A stretch of 64,000 nucleotides of DNA from an uncultured Carboxylicivirga sp. (GTDB lineage Bacteria; Bacteroidota; Bacteroidia; Bacteroidales; Marinilabiliaceae): assembly GCF_963668385.1 (NCBI RefSeq), contig NZ_OY764327.1, positions 2,294,001-2,358,000 on the forward strand, in the 5' to 3' direction. The notes below the pieces were generated by a model, which saw only the letters and a program-made list of their open reading frames with translations, was not told the DNA's origin and did no database searches. Position numbers and translations under genes: made by a program. Below are positions 9,277 to 19,547 of the stretch, piece after piece (within the stretch, counting starts at the first letter, position 1; every line of letters starts with the position of its first letter).

Positions 9277-9822
9277 CTACGCAAAAACAACATATAATAT
9301 TGGTATGGCTAATCCGATTAATATCAGCGATATACCACGGCGTATCAATCCGTTTTTGCCTTTCACCATAAACATGCCTGATATTGCCAGAAAGATAAGT
9401 GAGAATGCAAAAAAGTCGCTGGTGGCAGTCCATCCTTTTACTTTATTGTAATGCAGCTTGTTGATGGCATATACAAACGGACGCTTTTGATGAATTTCGT
9501 AGCTTAGCTCACCGGTATTTGTGTTATAAGCTCCAATGCCTCCATTAAATAGTACTTTGTAAAAGCCATCTTTGGCTGTTAATACCGTTTTAACTTTGGG
9601 AAGCTCATCGTTTTTCGATAATTGCTCAGTAATGTCAGTGGTTGATAAATGAGGTTCTATCTGAATAGTAGCATTCATTGTGTGATAAGCCGGATCTTTA
9701 CCATTCATATGGTTGAGTAAAAATCCCGAAATCCCGTAAATAATGGTTATGCCAACCAATAAATAGCCCAGGTCGCGGTGGATGATGCGTATCCACTTTC
9801 GTAACTTACTCGACCACTTCAT
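9277..9822 (-). CDS. PepSY-associated membrane protein, complete copy
   Basis: A 181-residue protein with about three membrane segments (near residues 18-36, 135-155 and 162-180) around a soluble domain of roughly 95 residues. The N-terminal RIIHRDLGY and the later NKLHYNKVKGW are typical of the PepSY-associated membrane helix family, often found with TonB-dependent metal or siderophore uptake and reductases. Its start overlaps the end of the upstream lipoprotein gene by 17 nt. The first 19 residues recur at 57-1 in the other copy of the pair. It is probably an inner-membrane partner of the lipoprotein; the biochemical role is not known. Confidence 0.8.
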   Translation of the reverse strand: MKWSSKLRKWIRIIHRDLGYLLVGITIIYGISGFLLNHMNGKDPAYHTMNATIQIEPHLSTTDITEQLSKNDELPKVKTVLTAKDGFYKVLFNGGIGAYNTNTGELSYEIHQKRPFVYAINKLHYNKVKGWTATSDFFAFSLIFLAISGMFMVKGKNGLIRRGISLILIGLAIPILYVVFA

Positions 9823-10321
9823 AGCTCAATGCATTGATGAAATAAACTGAGTAGTAATTTTTATTGTTATCTTTCATCCATTTACGCATATTGCTAATGT
9901 TGCTTAATTCAGTAGCACAGCTTTCGGCCGATCCGTCTTCGGTAATTTCTTTTTGTTTTACTTCTTCTTCCCATTGCGTGATGTACTCTTCGGTTAAGCG
10001 ACGTTCTTTTAAAATACCTTTAACCGAGATAGTATTACCGATTAATTCGCGATCGAATCGTTCAATGTCACCACCTGCTTCAACCCTTATACTCAGGTCG
10101 GCATCTTTTCCAACGATAAAACAACGTTTGCCAGAGTGTTTACAGGTATGTGTAACATGTCCTGTTACAGTAATTTCTTTATCAACCAATGTTTCGGCTT
10201 TAGCCAAAAGTTGGTCAACTACCATTTTTTCATCAGTAGCAGTACTATTACTATCTTTTTTCGATTGAGTTTGGCAGGCTACACTAAGTGCAATTATTGC
10301 CATTAATAGAAGTTTTTTCAT
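9806..10321 (-). CDS. OB-fold (tRNA_anti-like) putative lipoprotein, copy 2
   Basis: A 171-residue lipoprotein (lipobox S-V-A-C) closely related to the one at 41-562. It keeps the same His/Cys motif, HVTHTCKHSGKRC, and the same C-terminal NISNMRKWM block. The linker after the lipobox is the most divergent part, as expected for a lipid-anchor tether. The gene is the first of a two-gene unit with the PepSY-type protein and is separated from the TonB operon by a terminator, so it may be regulated independently of copy 1. It lies 170 nt downstream of the groEL terminator. Confidence 0.8.
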   Translation of the reverse strand: MKKLLLMAIIALSVACQTQSKKDSNSTATDEKMVVDQLLAKAETLVDKEITVTGHVTHTCKHSGKRCFIVGKDADLSIRVEAGGDIERFDRELIGNTISVKGILKERRLTEEYITQWEEEVKQKEITEDGSAESCATELSNISNMRKWMKDNNKNYYSVYFINALSYEVVE

Positions 10322-10492
10322 TTGGTTTGTTTATTTGTGTTTATAGGTGTCAATTTGCAAGGAGTAGTGATTGACAATCACAAATATAAGTGCTTGGTTG
10401 TTAAAAAACGACTGGTTTTGATAAAAGCTATGCGGTATATAGGAGAATAGGGAAGGATGGGAGTTAATGAGTTCTAATGTAGCAGGTGACAA

Positions 10493-10523
10493 AAAAAGGG
10501 ATCCAAAAATCGGATCCCTTTTT
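10493..10523 (-). terminator. groEL terminator
   Basis: Arms AAAAAGGGATCC (10493-10504) and GGATCCCTTTTT (10512-10523) with a 7-nt loop form a 12-bp stem ending in T residues on the minus strand, 22 nt after the groEL stop codon. Confidence 0.88.
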
Positions 10524-10544
10524 GAAATATTTTGGAAAATGATC

Positions 10545-12233
<1,689 letters not shown>

Positions 12234-12241
12234 TTAAAATA

Positions 12242-12265
12242 CTACTGCCTACTGCCTACTGCCTA
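12242..12265. repeat. Short 7-bp tandem repeat between groES and groEL
   Basis: The heptamer CTACTGC occurs three times in a row (12242-12262), followed by a partial fourth copy. It lies in the 100-nt groES-groEL spacer, within the presumed bicistronic mRNA. A similar CTACTGCCTACTGCC stretch recurs in the tandem repeats near 52.63 kb. Confidence 0.8.
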
Positions 12266-12285
12266 AAAACTAAAAAACTTATTTT

Positions 12286-12564
12286 TTAAAGGATATATAA
12301 CACATCAGACTGAGACATCAAAAGATAGTCTGTGCCTTCTACGTTCAGTTCAGTACCGCTATACTTTCCATAAAGAACAACGTCACCAGCTTTAATTTCC
12401 ATTTCTTCGTCTTTTTTAGCAGCGCCAACCAATACAACTTCTCCTTGTAATGGTTTTTCTTTTGCTGAATCAGGAATGATAATTCCGCTTGAAGTCTTGG
12501 TTTCAGCCTCCTGTGGCTTAACCAGAATTTTACCGGCTAATACTTTACCTTTTAAATCTGACAT
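12286..12564 (-). CDS. groS: Co-chaperonin GroES
   Basis: About 92 residues from the ATG at 12564 (MSDLKGKVLAGKILVKPQEAE). A longer reading from 12603 would add 13 residues with no counterpart in the family, so the shorter start is chosen. The mobile loop region (AETKTSSGIIIPDSAKEKP) and the GDVVLYGKYSG core are typical. GroES caps the GroEL ring and lies immediately upstream of groL, as in most bacteria. I see no CIRCE element upstream. Confidence 0.97.
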   Translation of the reverse strand: MSDLKGKVLAGKILVKPQEAETKTSSGIIIPDSAKEKPLQGEVVLVGAAKKDEEMEIKAGDVVLYGKYSGTELNVEGTDYLLMSQSDVLYIL

Positions 12565-12691
12565 ATCTATTATTTTTAAGATTAAACTAATTAACGTGGG
12601 CAATTTCTCATAAAGTATGCCAAATGCAATTTACGGGTATTTTGTATTAAAATCCTGCCTTTTTTTCAGTTTACTGACAAAAGCATGTGAC

Positions 12692-12809
12692 ACGAATGGT
12701 CAAAATTGCAGAATAAAGAGGATGGAATTAATTAAACATGGGCCTTTCGTTTTGAACCGATAGTATTGGAATTGATAGGCCATTGACCATTCGTTTGGGA
12801 CCGAATGGT
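12692..12809. promoter_or_regulatory. CGAATGGT repeats upstream of groES
   Basis: ACGAATGGTCA at 12692-12702 is matched by its exact inverse TGACCATTCGT at 12784-12794. A further CGAATGGT at 12802-12809 forms an 8-bp inverted repeat with ACCATTCG at 12786-12793. The cluster sits between groES (start 12564) and the secG terminator. It could be a regulator site or a decayed repeat; no function can be shown from sequence alone. Confidence 0.35.
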
Positions 12810-12826
12810 AGAGGAGTACATAAACG

Positions 12827-12862
12827 AAAAAAGCCGGTATACATTGATAAACCGGCTTTTAA
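12827..12862 (-). terminator. Terminator after secG
   Basis: Arms AAAAGCCGGT (12829-12838) and ACCGGCTTTT (12851-12860) form a GC-rich 10-bp stem followed by T residues on the minus strand, 18 nt downstream of the secG stop codon. Confidence 0.88.
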
Positions 12863-12879
12863 ATATCGTTGTTTAATGC

Positions 12880-13230
12880 TTATTCAGCGCTTGCAGGTTG
12901 TTCTGCTGCATCATCACCCTGAGCAGGTGTTGGGAATGCAGGAACTTCTTGTTGTTGCTGAGGTAATGCATTAATTTTTTCATCCACTTCGGCACCTCCA
13001 GCAGTAGCTTTAGGTAATACCATAACTGCAACAAATGATAAAACCAAAAGGGCACCAGCTAATGTCCACGTAGCTTTTTCAAGGAAATCTGTGGTTTTAC
13101 GAACTCCCATTACTTGGTTAGAAGCAGAAAAATTAGAAGCTAAACCTCCTCCTTTTGAATTTTGAACTAATACGATAAGGATTAGAAGGATGCTCGCTAT
13201 AATAACTAGTATCGAAATAAACGAATACAT
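12880..13230 (-). CDS. secG: Preprotein translocase subunit SecG
   Basis: A 116-residue protein with the SecG layout: an N-terminal membrane helix (about 3-22), the conserved VLVQNSKGGGLASNFSA loop with GVRKTTDFLEKAT, and a second helix (about 53-73). A Glu/Gln/Pro/Ala-rich tail of about 40 residues follows, common in Bacteroidota. SecG assists SecYE during protein export at the inner membrane. It is the last gene of the minus-strand operon with the sigma-54 activator, lptE and the TPR protein, and a strong terminator follows. Confidence 0.95.
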   Translation of the reverse strand: MYSFISILVIIASILLILIVLVQNSKGGGLASNFSASNQVMGVRKTTDFLEKATWTLAGALLVLSFVAVMVLPKATAGGAEVDEKINALPQQQQEVPAFPTPAQGDDAAEQPASAE

Positions 13231-13240
13231 ATTTTTCTAT

Positions 13241-14179
13241 TTATTGATTATTAATACTTTTTTCTAGGTCACTAATTCGATCGGCAAAGTAAACACTTTT
13301 TTCGGGATATTTCAAACGCAACTTTTCATAAATAGCAATCGCTTTATCAAAGTGTTTTTGTTTGATGTAAATACTTGCTAACGTTTCTGATAACAAATCA
13401 TCACTTTCCTTAATGCTATTTTCGTGGCGTTTAGTGTCGGTGTTTTGAGTGTTTGCCGGTTTATTGCTAATGATTTTTGGCGCATCAAAACTTAAGAAAT
13501 TATCTATCAGCTGCTGCGATTTCTTTTTAGGCGTATCTGGTTTTTTATCCACATCTGGTGCCGGAGCATGACGCAATGCATTTAGCCAACCCGAGAACGA
13601 ACGGTTCTCGTCCTCGTTAATGTCATCGATATCATGTAATTGATAACCTGTGTAATTGGCTGTTTCGTATTCCAGAAAATCGGCACTTGGTAACACTACG
13701 GGTGTATCCTCTTCTTCCGATTTAATTCCCAGGTTACTAAAGTCAAGCGTTTTCCCATCATTTGTTTCATACACATCATCAGCCTGAAAATAATCACTTA
13801 CCGAACTAATGTTGGTTGACATACCAATTGAAGAGTGTTCAGAGTGAACGTTCTCGTCTTCTTTAGGAACTTCGGGCTCTTTAGGTGTTTCAACAACCTT
13901 AGGTTCTTCTTCGGCAATTGGTTCTTCATTAACAGCTTCGCTAGCTTCGTAATTATGGATCAGATCAAATAGTCGTTTCCTATCTGCAATAAAGGCAGCC
14001 GATGTTTTTAGCTCGCTGTTAAATTTAACATGATCAATCAAATGCAGGTTTTTGACAAGTAACAATCGGGCCGTTTGAAACCATGGATACTCCTCCAAAA
14101 TTTCGTTTATGGGAGCTACAGTATCTTTATTCAAACGATCCGGATTGGCTACGCAATCGAAAAACTCTGTTTTATTCAT
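13241..14179 (-). CDS. TPR-containing protein of the lptE-secG operon
   Basis: A 312-residue cytoplasmic-looking protein without a signal peptide. Residues 1-80 contain helical TPR-like sequence (EILEEYPWFQTARLLLVKNL). The middle (about 85-240) is acidic and low complexity. The C-terminal 50 residues form a recognisable TPR unit (SETLASIYIKQKHFDKAIAIYEKL). It lies 6 nt after lptE and 10 nt before secG. This gene position is conserved in Bacteroidia from memory, but the protein's role is not established. It may be a scaffold for envelope biogenesis. Confidence 0.75.
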   Translation of the reverse strand: MNKTEFFDCVANPDRLNKDTVAPINEILEEYPWFQTARLLLVKNLHLIDHVKFNSELKTSAAFIADRKRLFDLIHNYEASEAVNEEPIAEEEPKVVETPKEPEVPKEDENVHSEHSSIGMSTNISSVSDYFQADDVYETNDGKTLDFSNLGIKSEEEDTPVVLPSADFLEYETANYTGYQLHDIDDINEDENRSFSGWLNALRHAPAPDVDKKPDTPKKKSQQLIDNFLSFDAPKIISNKPANTQNTDTKRHENSIKESDDLLSETLASIYIKQKHFDKAIAIYEKLRLKYPEKSVYFADRISDLEKSINNQ

Positions 14180-14185
14180 TTTATA

Positions 14186-14698
14186 TTACCAGTCAGAGAA
14201 TGTCTTATTAAAAATATTTTCGGTAATCTCTTCTACCATTTCTTTGGTAAGATCCGGCTCAACTTCATTGATGTTTTTGTTTGAGTCAAAATCGCGAAAT
14301 GCAGAAAAAGACGATTCCCAGTTTTGCTTAGGGTCTTTATAGTTTTTATATCGCACCTTCACAGTCATGGTTAAACGAGTTTCAGCTGAAACCGCATCAG
14401 CCTGAATCGACATAGGACGAACATCGTAACCGGTTATCTCACCCGAAAAATCAATGTCTCCGGTGTTAGATTCCAACTTTAGACGCGACTCATTTGTGAT
14501 ACGATCTTTTAAACCTTCGGTAAATTCTTGACTTAAAGTTGGATTAATTAGCGGAGCTCTGTTGTTAAAATACTGAACAGAGAAACTACTGATGTTGTCT
14601 GGTATTGATGCCCCGCTCATAGTCATGCTAACGGAACAAGCTACTAAGCTGCTCACCAAAATAGCCAGACTAATTGCTATTTTTATCTGTTTTATCAT
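14186..14698 (-). CDS. lptE: LPS assembly lipoprotein LptE
   Basis: A 170-residue lipoprotein with lipobox L-V-A-C (Cys21) and the Bacteroidota LptE pattern: SIPDNISSFSVQYFNNRAPLINPTLSQEFTEGLKDRI, then the GEITGYDVRP beta motif. LptE plugs the LptD outer-membrane translocon that inserts lipopolysaccharide. It follows the sigma-54 activator gene by 10 nt and is followed by the TPR gene and secG, so envelope assembly and export functions share one transcript. Confidence 0.93.
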   Translation of the reverse strand: MIKQIKIAISLAILVSSLVACSVSMTMSGASIPDNISSFSVQYFNNRAPLINPTLSQEFTEGLKDRITNESRLKLESNTGDIDFSGEITGYDVRPMSIQADAVSAETRLTMTVKVRYKNYKDPKQNWESSFSAFRDFDSNKNINEVEPDLTKEMVEEITENIFNKTFSDW

Positions 14699-14708
14699 AT
14701 TACTCTTA

Positions 14709-15962
14709 TTATCCTTCTATTTGATACTCTTTTATTTTACGATATAAAGTGCGTTCCGAGATACCCAATTCACGGGCAGCTTGTTTGCGCTTTCCATTGT
14801 ATTTACTTAGTGCTTTTTTAATCAATTCAATTTCTTTATCAGCTAATGATAAGGATTCCTCAACAAATTCTTCAGTGTCCTCAATTCCTGAATGATGTTC
14901 GGTTGGAACATTATTGTTATAGGTTGGCACCGATGAAGGCATATTATTATCGCTGATAAAGCTACCTTCTTCATTCTGATATAATTTCTGAACAATGTTG
15001 GCATGCTCAGCCTGAGCCGCAACCGGACCATCTTCGAGCAAGCCATGAACCAATGTTTTTAAATCGTTCATGTCGCGCTTCATATCAAACAAAACTTTGT
15101 ATAAAATTTCACGCTCGGTATTAAAGTCAGCTCCACCAGGCATTTTTTTCTGATCGATTAAAGCGGGTAGATTGCCACCTGAATGATAGGGTAAATAATG
15201 ACTCATTACTTCTGCGTCAATTTCTCTTTTTTGCTCAATTACCGAAATTTGTTCAGTTATGTTTTTTAACTGACGAATGTTTCCCGGCCATCGGTATCCC
15301 ATCAACAGATTTTTAGCATCATCGGTAAGCTTTATAGCCGGCATTCGATAACGATTGGCAAAATCACTTGAAAACTTCCGGAATAATAAATAAATATCTT
15401 CCGCACGGTCGCGCAAAGGTGGTATTTTTATGGGAACGCTGTTAAGTCGGTAATACAAATCTTCGCGGAATTTCCCTTCTTTAATTGCTTTTTCCATCTC
15501 AACATTGGTAGCTGCAACCACCCTTACATCGGTTTTCAAAACCTTTGATGAACCCACTTTCATAAATTCACCGGTTTCTAAAACCCTTAGAAGACGAACT
15601 TGTGTTGCCAACGGAAGCTCTCCAATCTCATCCAGAAAAATGGTTCCCTGATGTGCTTCCTCAAAATATCCTTTACGATCGGAAAGAGCACCGGTAAATG
15701 CACCTTTTTCATGTCCGAATAGTTCCGAATCGATGGTCCCTTCAGGAATTGCACCACAGTTAACAGCCACATATGTGCCATGTTTACGAGAACTATTTTG
15801 ATGAATTATTTGAGGAAAAGATTCTTTACCTGTGCCACTTTCTCCTGTGATCAAAACAGAAAGATCAGTGGGTGCAACCTGAACGGCTACATCAATTGCA
15901 CGGTTGAGGCCAAAAGAGTTACCTATGATGCCAAACCTTTGTTTGATTTGCTGTAGATCCAT
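14709..15962 (-). CDS. Sigma-54-dependent transcriptional activator lacking a receiver domain
   Basis: A 417-residue AAA+ enhancer-binding protein. Walker A is GESGTGKE (residues 40-47), the sigma-54 contact loop is GAFTGA (87-92), and Walker B is TIFLDE (107-112). A Fis-type helix-turn-helix closes the protein (about 375-417, KRKQAARELGISERTLYRKI). The AAA+ domain begins almost at the N-terminus, so there is no receiver, GAF or PAS input domain, and activity must be controlled some other way. The linker at about 245-370 is long and polar. It is the first gene of the lptE-TPR-secG operon. Confidence 0.93.
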   Translation of the reverse strand: MDLQQIKQRFGIIGNSFGLNRAIDVAVQVAPTDLSVLITGESGTGKESFPQIIHQNSSRKHGTYVAVNCGAIPEGTIDSELFGHEKGAFTGALSDRKGYFEEAHQGTIFLDEIGELPLATQVRLLRVLETGEFMKVGSSKVLKTDVRVVAATNVEMEKAIKEGKFREDLYYRLNSVPIKIPPLRDRAEDIYLLFRKFSSDFANRYRMPAIKLTDDAKNLLMGYRWPGNIRQLKNITEQISVIEQKREIDAEVMSHYLPYHSGGNLPALIDQKKMPGGADFNTEREILYKVLFDMKRDMNDLKTLVHGLLEDGPVAAQAEHANIVQKLYQNEEGSFISDNNMPSSVPTYNNNVPTEHHSGIEDTEEFVEESLSLADKEIELIKKALSKYNGKRKQAARELGISERTLYRKIKEYQIEG

Positions 15963-16132
15963 GGATAATATTTTTTTTGAGAAGAAAACTTCATAACTGC
16001 AATTTTAGCAGTTCGACTGACAAAGTTACAATTCTTGCGGTTTTTTTATGAAAAAGGATAAAACAATTTTATCCTTTCGTAGGCCGAAGAAAAATATCAT
16101 TAAATTTACGGTTAAACAGATTTGAAGAGAAA

Positions 16133-16894
16133 ATGATTAATAAACACATTTTGGGATTGATTCCTGCGCGTTTTGGCTCAACCCGTTTTCCGGGAAAACC
16201 TTTGGCAGATATAGGAGGCAAACCCATGATTCAAAGGGTGTACGAACAAACTAAGAAAGAACTTGATTTTGTTTACGTAGCTACCGATGATGAGCGAATT
16301 GAGAAGGCGGTTTTAAATTTTGGGGGTAAGGTAGTTATGACTTCAGTTGATCACCAAAGTGGTACCGATAGATGCGCAGAAGCATTTGAAAAAGTTCAAC
16401 AATTAGAAAATATCGAGTTTTACGCTGTACTAAACATTCAGGGTGACGAACCTTTTATCAGCCCGGAACAAATTGGTTTGGTTGCAAAATGTTTTAATGA
16501 TGAAAATACGCAATTAGCCACCTTGGTTAAGCCCATTGTTAAAACGGAGGATCTTTTTAATCCCAACAAACCAAAGGTAGTTATTAGTAAACAAAAGAAG
16601 GCTCTATATTTTAGCCGATCACCTATTCCTTATTTTCGATCAGAAGAAGAAAAGAATTGGGTTGATAAACACCAATATTTTAACCATATTGGCTTATATG
16701 GATATCGATCAGATATTTTAAGAGAAATTACTCAGTTGGCACTTGGTCAGTTGGAACTGGTGGAATCGTTAGAGCAATTACGTTGGCTCGAAAACGGTTA
16801 CGAGATAAGAGTAGAGGAAACCAATGAGCAGGCTTTTGCTATCGATACACCTGAAGATCTTGAAAAATTACTTAAATCCGGATTAATTACCTAA
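16133..16894 (+). CDS. kdsB: 3-deoxy-manno-octulosonate cytidylyltransferase
   Basis: A 253-residue nucleotidyltransferase that activates Kdo with CTP to give CMP-Kdo for lipid A core synthesis. The nucleotide-binding N-terminus (IPARFGSTRFPGKPLADIGGK), the QGDEPFI metal site and the YFSRSPIPYFR substrate region are all typical. Full family length. The ATG at 16133 is preceded by an A/G-rich stretch (GAAGAGAAA). The branching-enzyme gene follows after 4 nt, so the two are probably co-transcribed, although their pathways differ. It is divergent from the sigma-54 activator gene. Confidence 0.97.
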   Translation: MINKHILGLIPARFGSTRFPGKPLADIGGKPMIQRVYEQTKKELDFVYVATDDERIEKAVLNFGGKVVMTSVDHQSGTDRCAEAFEKVQQLENIEFYAVLNIQGDEPFISPEQIGLVAKCFNDENTQLATLVKPIVKTEDLFNPNKPKVVISKQKKALYFSRSPIPYFRSEEEKNWVDKHQYFNHIGLYGYRSDILREITQLALGQLELVESLEQLRWLENGYEIRVEETNEQAFAIDTPEDLEKLLKSGLIT

Positions 16895-16898
16895 GTAT

Positions 16899-18902
16899 AT
16901 GATAAAACCAAACTTACTTCAAACTGATCCTTGGCTAGAGCCTCATACGGGTGAGATAGTTAAAAGAAACGATCGATTTTTAAATAAACTGGATGATATT
17001 ACAGAGATGCATGGTGGAATTGGAAACTATGCTTCAAAATATCAGTGGATGGGGCTACATCAGGAGAAAGGGGAGTGGGTATTAAGAGAATGGGCACCCA
17101 ATGCTAATGCCATCTATTTAATTGGAGAATTTTCGGATTGGAAACCCGATCCGGCTTATCAGTTTATCAGAAAAGATAATGGTATTTGGGAGTTGCATTT
17201 TCCTTTGGAGGTGCTTTCGCATACCGATCATTATAAGTTGCATGTTTTTTGGTATGGAGGAGATGGCCATCGTATTCCTTCATATGTAACCCGGGTGATA
17301 CAGGACGAGAATACTAAAATGTTTGATGCCCAGGTATGGAGTCCAGCTGAATCTTTTCAATGGACCGATTCTGATTTTAGTATTTCTGTTGATAATTTCT
17401 ATCCTCTTATTTATGAAGCCCATGTTGGAATGGCTTCTGAAGAAGAAAAAGTAGCCTCATTTTCGGAGTTCACCAATCATATTCTACCACATATAAAGTC
17501 GCTAGGATATAACACTATTCAGTTAATGGCTATTCAGGAACATCCGTATTATGGAAGTTTCGGCTATCATGTCTCTAATTTTTTTGCAGTTAGTTCTCGC
17601 TTTGGAACTCCCGAAGAATTAAAAGAGCTTGTTAATACAGCTCATCAAATGGGAATAGCTGTTATTATGGATATTGTTCATTCGCATTCAGTAAAAAATG
17701 AGTTGGAAGGATTAAGTAATTTCGATGGTGATCGCACTCAGTACTTCGATCAATACGATCATCCTGCTTGGGATTCGCGTTGTTTCAATTACAACAAAGA
17801 TGAGGTATTGGAATTTTTACTGTCTAATTGCAAATATTGGTTGGATGAATTTCATTTTGATGGTTTCCGATTCGATGGTGTGACCAGTATGATTTACCAT
17901 GATCATGGCTTAGGGAAAGATTTTACAGGATACGACGATTATTTTCATGGTGTAACCAATGATGATGCCTTATGTTACCTGACTTTGGCAAATAAGTTGA
18001 TACATGAAGTAAAGCCATATGCAATTAGCATCGCTGAAGAAATGAGTGGTTACCCCGGATTGGCAGGTAGAATTGCTGATGGAGGAATTGGTTTCGACTA
18101 TCGATTATCGATGGGGGTACCTGATTTTTGGATTAAAATGATTAAAGAGCAGTCGGATGAAAATTGGAATGTTGGTCAAATATATCATGAATTAAGTCAG
18201 CATCGTATTGAAGAAAAAACCATTAGTTATGCCGAGTCGCACGATCAGGCTTTGGTAGGTGATAAAACCATCATCTTTCGTTTGGCCGATAAAGAAATGT
18301 ATGATCATATGTCTACTGGTTGGCGCCATTTGGTGATTGACAGAGCAATGGCCTTGCATAAAATGATTCGTCTTATAACAATTGCTACTGCATCGGGTGG
18401 TTATTTAAACTTTATGGGAAATGAATTTGGCCATCCCGAGTGGATTGATTTCCCAAGAGAAGGAAATGGTTTTTCATTTAAATATGCGCGTCGTCAGTGG
18501 GCTTTGGTGAAAAATACTGATCTTCGATTTAAGCAGTTGAATGATTTTGATGTTGCTTTTATCAACCTGTTTTCAGCCGAAAATCTTTTGTCGAAGCCAT
18601 TGGAGCATCGTTTTGATAATACACATGATCAGATCTTAGCTTTTTCGCGTGGCGACTATTTATTTGTTTTTAATTTTAATCCGGTACAATCATTTACAGG
18701 GTATGGAATTCCTATCAATGCAGGTAAGTATAAAGTTGTATTTACTTCGGATGATGAAGAATATGGTGGCTTTAACCGGATTGAAGCAGGGCAAATGTAT
18801 TACACTCAATGTATAGATGGTGGACATCATCAGTTGCTGCTATACATACCTGCCCGAATGGTGATGGTAATAAAAAAGCAGGAGATTCCCCGGGTATATT
18901 AA
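16899..18902 (+). CDS. glgB: 1,4-alpha-glucan branching enzyme (GH13)
   Basis: A 667-residue branching enzyme. A CBM48 domain (about residues 55-150) precedes a GH13 barrel. The catalytic sites are visible as GFRFDGVTSM (nucleophile Asp), ISIAEEMSG (acid/base Glu) and ESHDQALVGDKT (stabilising Asp). An all-beta C-terminal domain closes the chain. The sequence is of the eukaryote-like subfamily common in Bacteroidota. It forms alpha-1,6 branches in glycogen, complementing the synthase-phosphorylase fusion and debranching enzyme encoded 10-20 kb away. It follows kdsB after 4 nt. Confidence 0.95.
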   Translation: MIKPNLLQTDPWLEPHTGEIVKRNDRFLNKLDDITEMHGGIGNYASKYQWMGLHQEKGEWVLREWAPNANAIYLIGEFSDWKPDPAYQFIRKDNGIWELHFPLEVLSHTDHYKLHVFWYGGDGHRIPSYVTRVIQDENTKMFDAQVWSPAESFQWTDSDFSISVDNFYPLIYEAHVGMASEEEKVASFSEFTNHILPHIKSLGYNTIQLMAIQEHPYYGSFGYHVSNFFAVSSRFGTPEELKELVNTAHQMGIAVIMDIVHSHSVKNELEGLSNFDGDRTQYFDQYDHPAWDSRCFNYNKDEVLEFLLSNCKYWLDEFHFDGFRFDGVTSMIYHDHGLGKDFTGYDDYFHGVTNDDALCYLTLANKLIHEVKPYAISIAEEMSGYPGLAGRIADGGIGFDYRLSMGVPDFWIKMIKEQSDENWNVGQIYHELSQHRIEEKTISYAESHDQALVGDKTIIFRLADKEMYDHMSTGWRHLVIDRAMALHKMIRLITIATASGGYLNFMGNEFGHPEWIDFPREGNGFSFKYARRQWALVKNTDLRFKQLNDFDVAFINLFSAENLLSKPLEHRFDNTHDQILAFSRGDYLFVFNFNPVQSFTGYGIPINAGKYKVVFTSDDEEYGGFNRIEAGQMYYTQCIDGGHHQLLLYIPARMVMVIKKQEIPRVY

Positions 18903-18905
18903 GGG

Positions 18906-18934
18906 TTTGAATTGTTTGCAAATTGTTATTTTTG
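18906..18934 (+). promoter_or_regulatory. Candidate promoter for the YbaK-type gene
   Basis: TATTTTTG at 18927-18934 matches the Bacteroidota -7 element TAnnTTTG. TTTG at 18906-18909 is a possible -33 element with a 17-nt spacer, slightly short. It lies 42 nt before the start codon at 18977. Confidence 0.4.
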
Positions 18935-18976
18935 TGGTTTACTTCTCATTTGAAGTATTAGTTAACAAATATTAGA

Positions 18977-19444
18977 ATGAAGAAAACCAACGCTATTCGT
19001 TTGCTCGAAAAACAAAAAATAAAATACGACACAGTAGAATATAAAGTTGACGAATCGGATTTAAGTGCAGCTACTGTTGCTGCCAAGTTGGGGCAGAATG
19101 TTGAGCAGGTTTTTAAAACTTTGGTATTGCGTGGTGATAAGTCGGGTATATTTGTATGTGTAGTTCCGGGAGATGAAGAGGTAGATCTAAAAAAGGCAGC
19201 TAAAATATCGGGGAATAAAAAGGCCGAAATGATTCATATGAAAGAATTGTTACCACTAACAGGATATATTCGTGGTGGGTGTACCCCGATAGGTATGAAA
19301 AAACCTTATCCTAACTACATTCATTCCACTTGTCAACAATTCGAATTTATTTATATTAGTGCGGGACAGAGGGGAATGCAAATCAAAATTAATTCAGATG
19401 ATTTAATTTCCTTCGCAAAAATGACTATTGGAGAATTGGTATAA
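18977..19444 (+). CDS. ybaK: Cys-tRNA(Pro)/Cys-tRNA(Cys) deacylase, YbaK family
   Basis: A 155-residue protein of full YbaK length. It shows the conserved QVFKTLVLRGD, the FVCVVPGDEEVDLKKAA stretch and the GYIRGGCTPIGMKK motif of the family. YbaK removes Cys wrongly attached to tRNA-Pro, or acts on Cys-tRNA, as an editing step in translation. It follows glgB by 74 nt with its own candidate promoter, and the next gene (MarR) is convergent. Confidence 0.92.
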   Translation: MKKTNAIRLLEKQKIKYDTVEYKVDESDLSAATVAAKLGQNVEQVFKTLVLRGDKSGIFVCVVPGDEEVDLKKAAKISGNKKAEMIHMKELLPLTGYIRGGCTPIGMKKPYPNYIHSTCQQFEFIYISAGQRGMQIKINSDDLISFAKMTIGELV

Positions 19445-19547
19445 TAAGCCAAGGTGTAGTGTTAAGATGTATTAGTACAAATTAATGATTGTAGCTTTTA
19501 TGTGGCTGTTTTCAAAAAACGGTAATTTTTTTGTTGAGGGATGATTT

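Noticed and set aside
12783-12974. Small plus-strand frame upstream of secG
   Set aside because: It runs through the secG terminator and the antisense of the secG tail, with no family resemblance.
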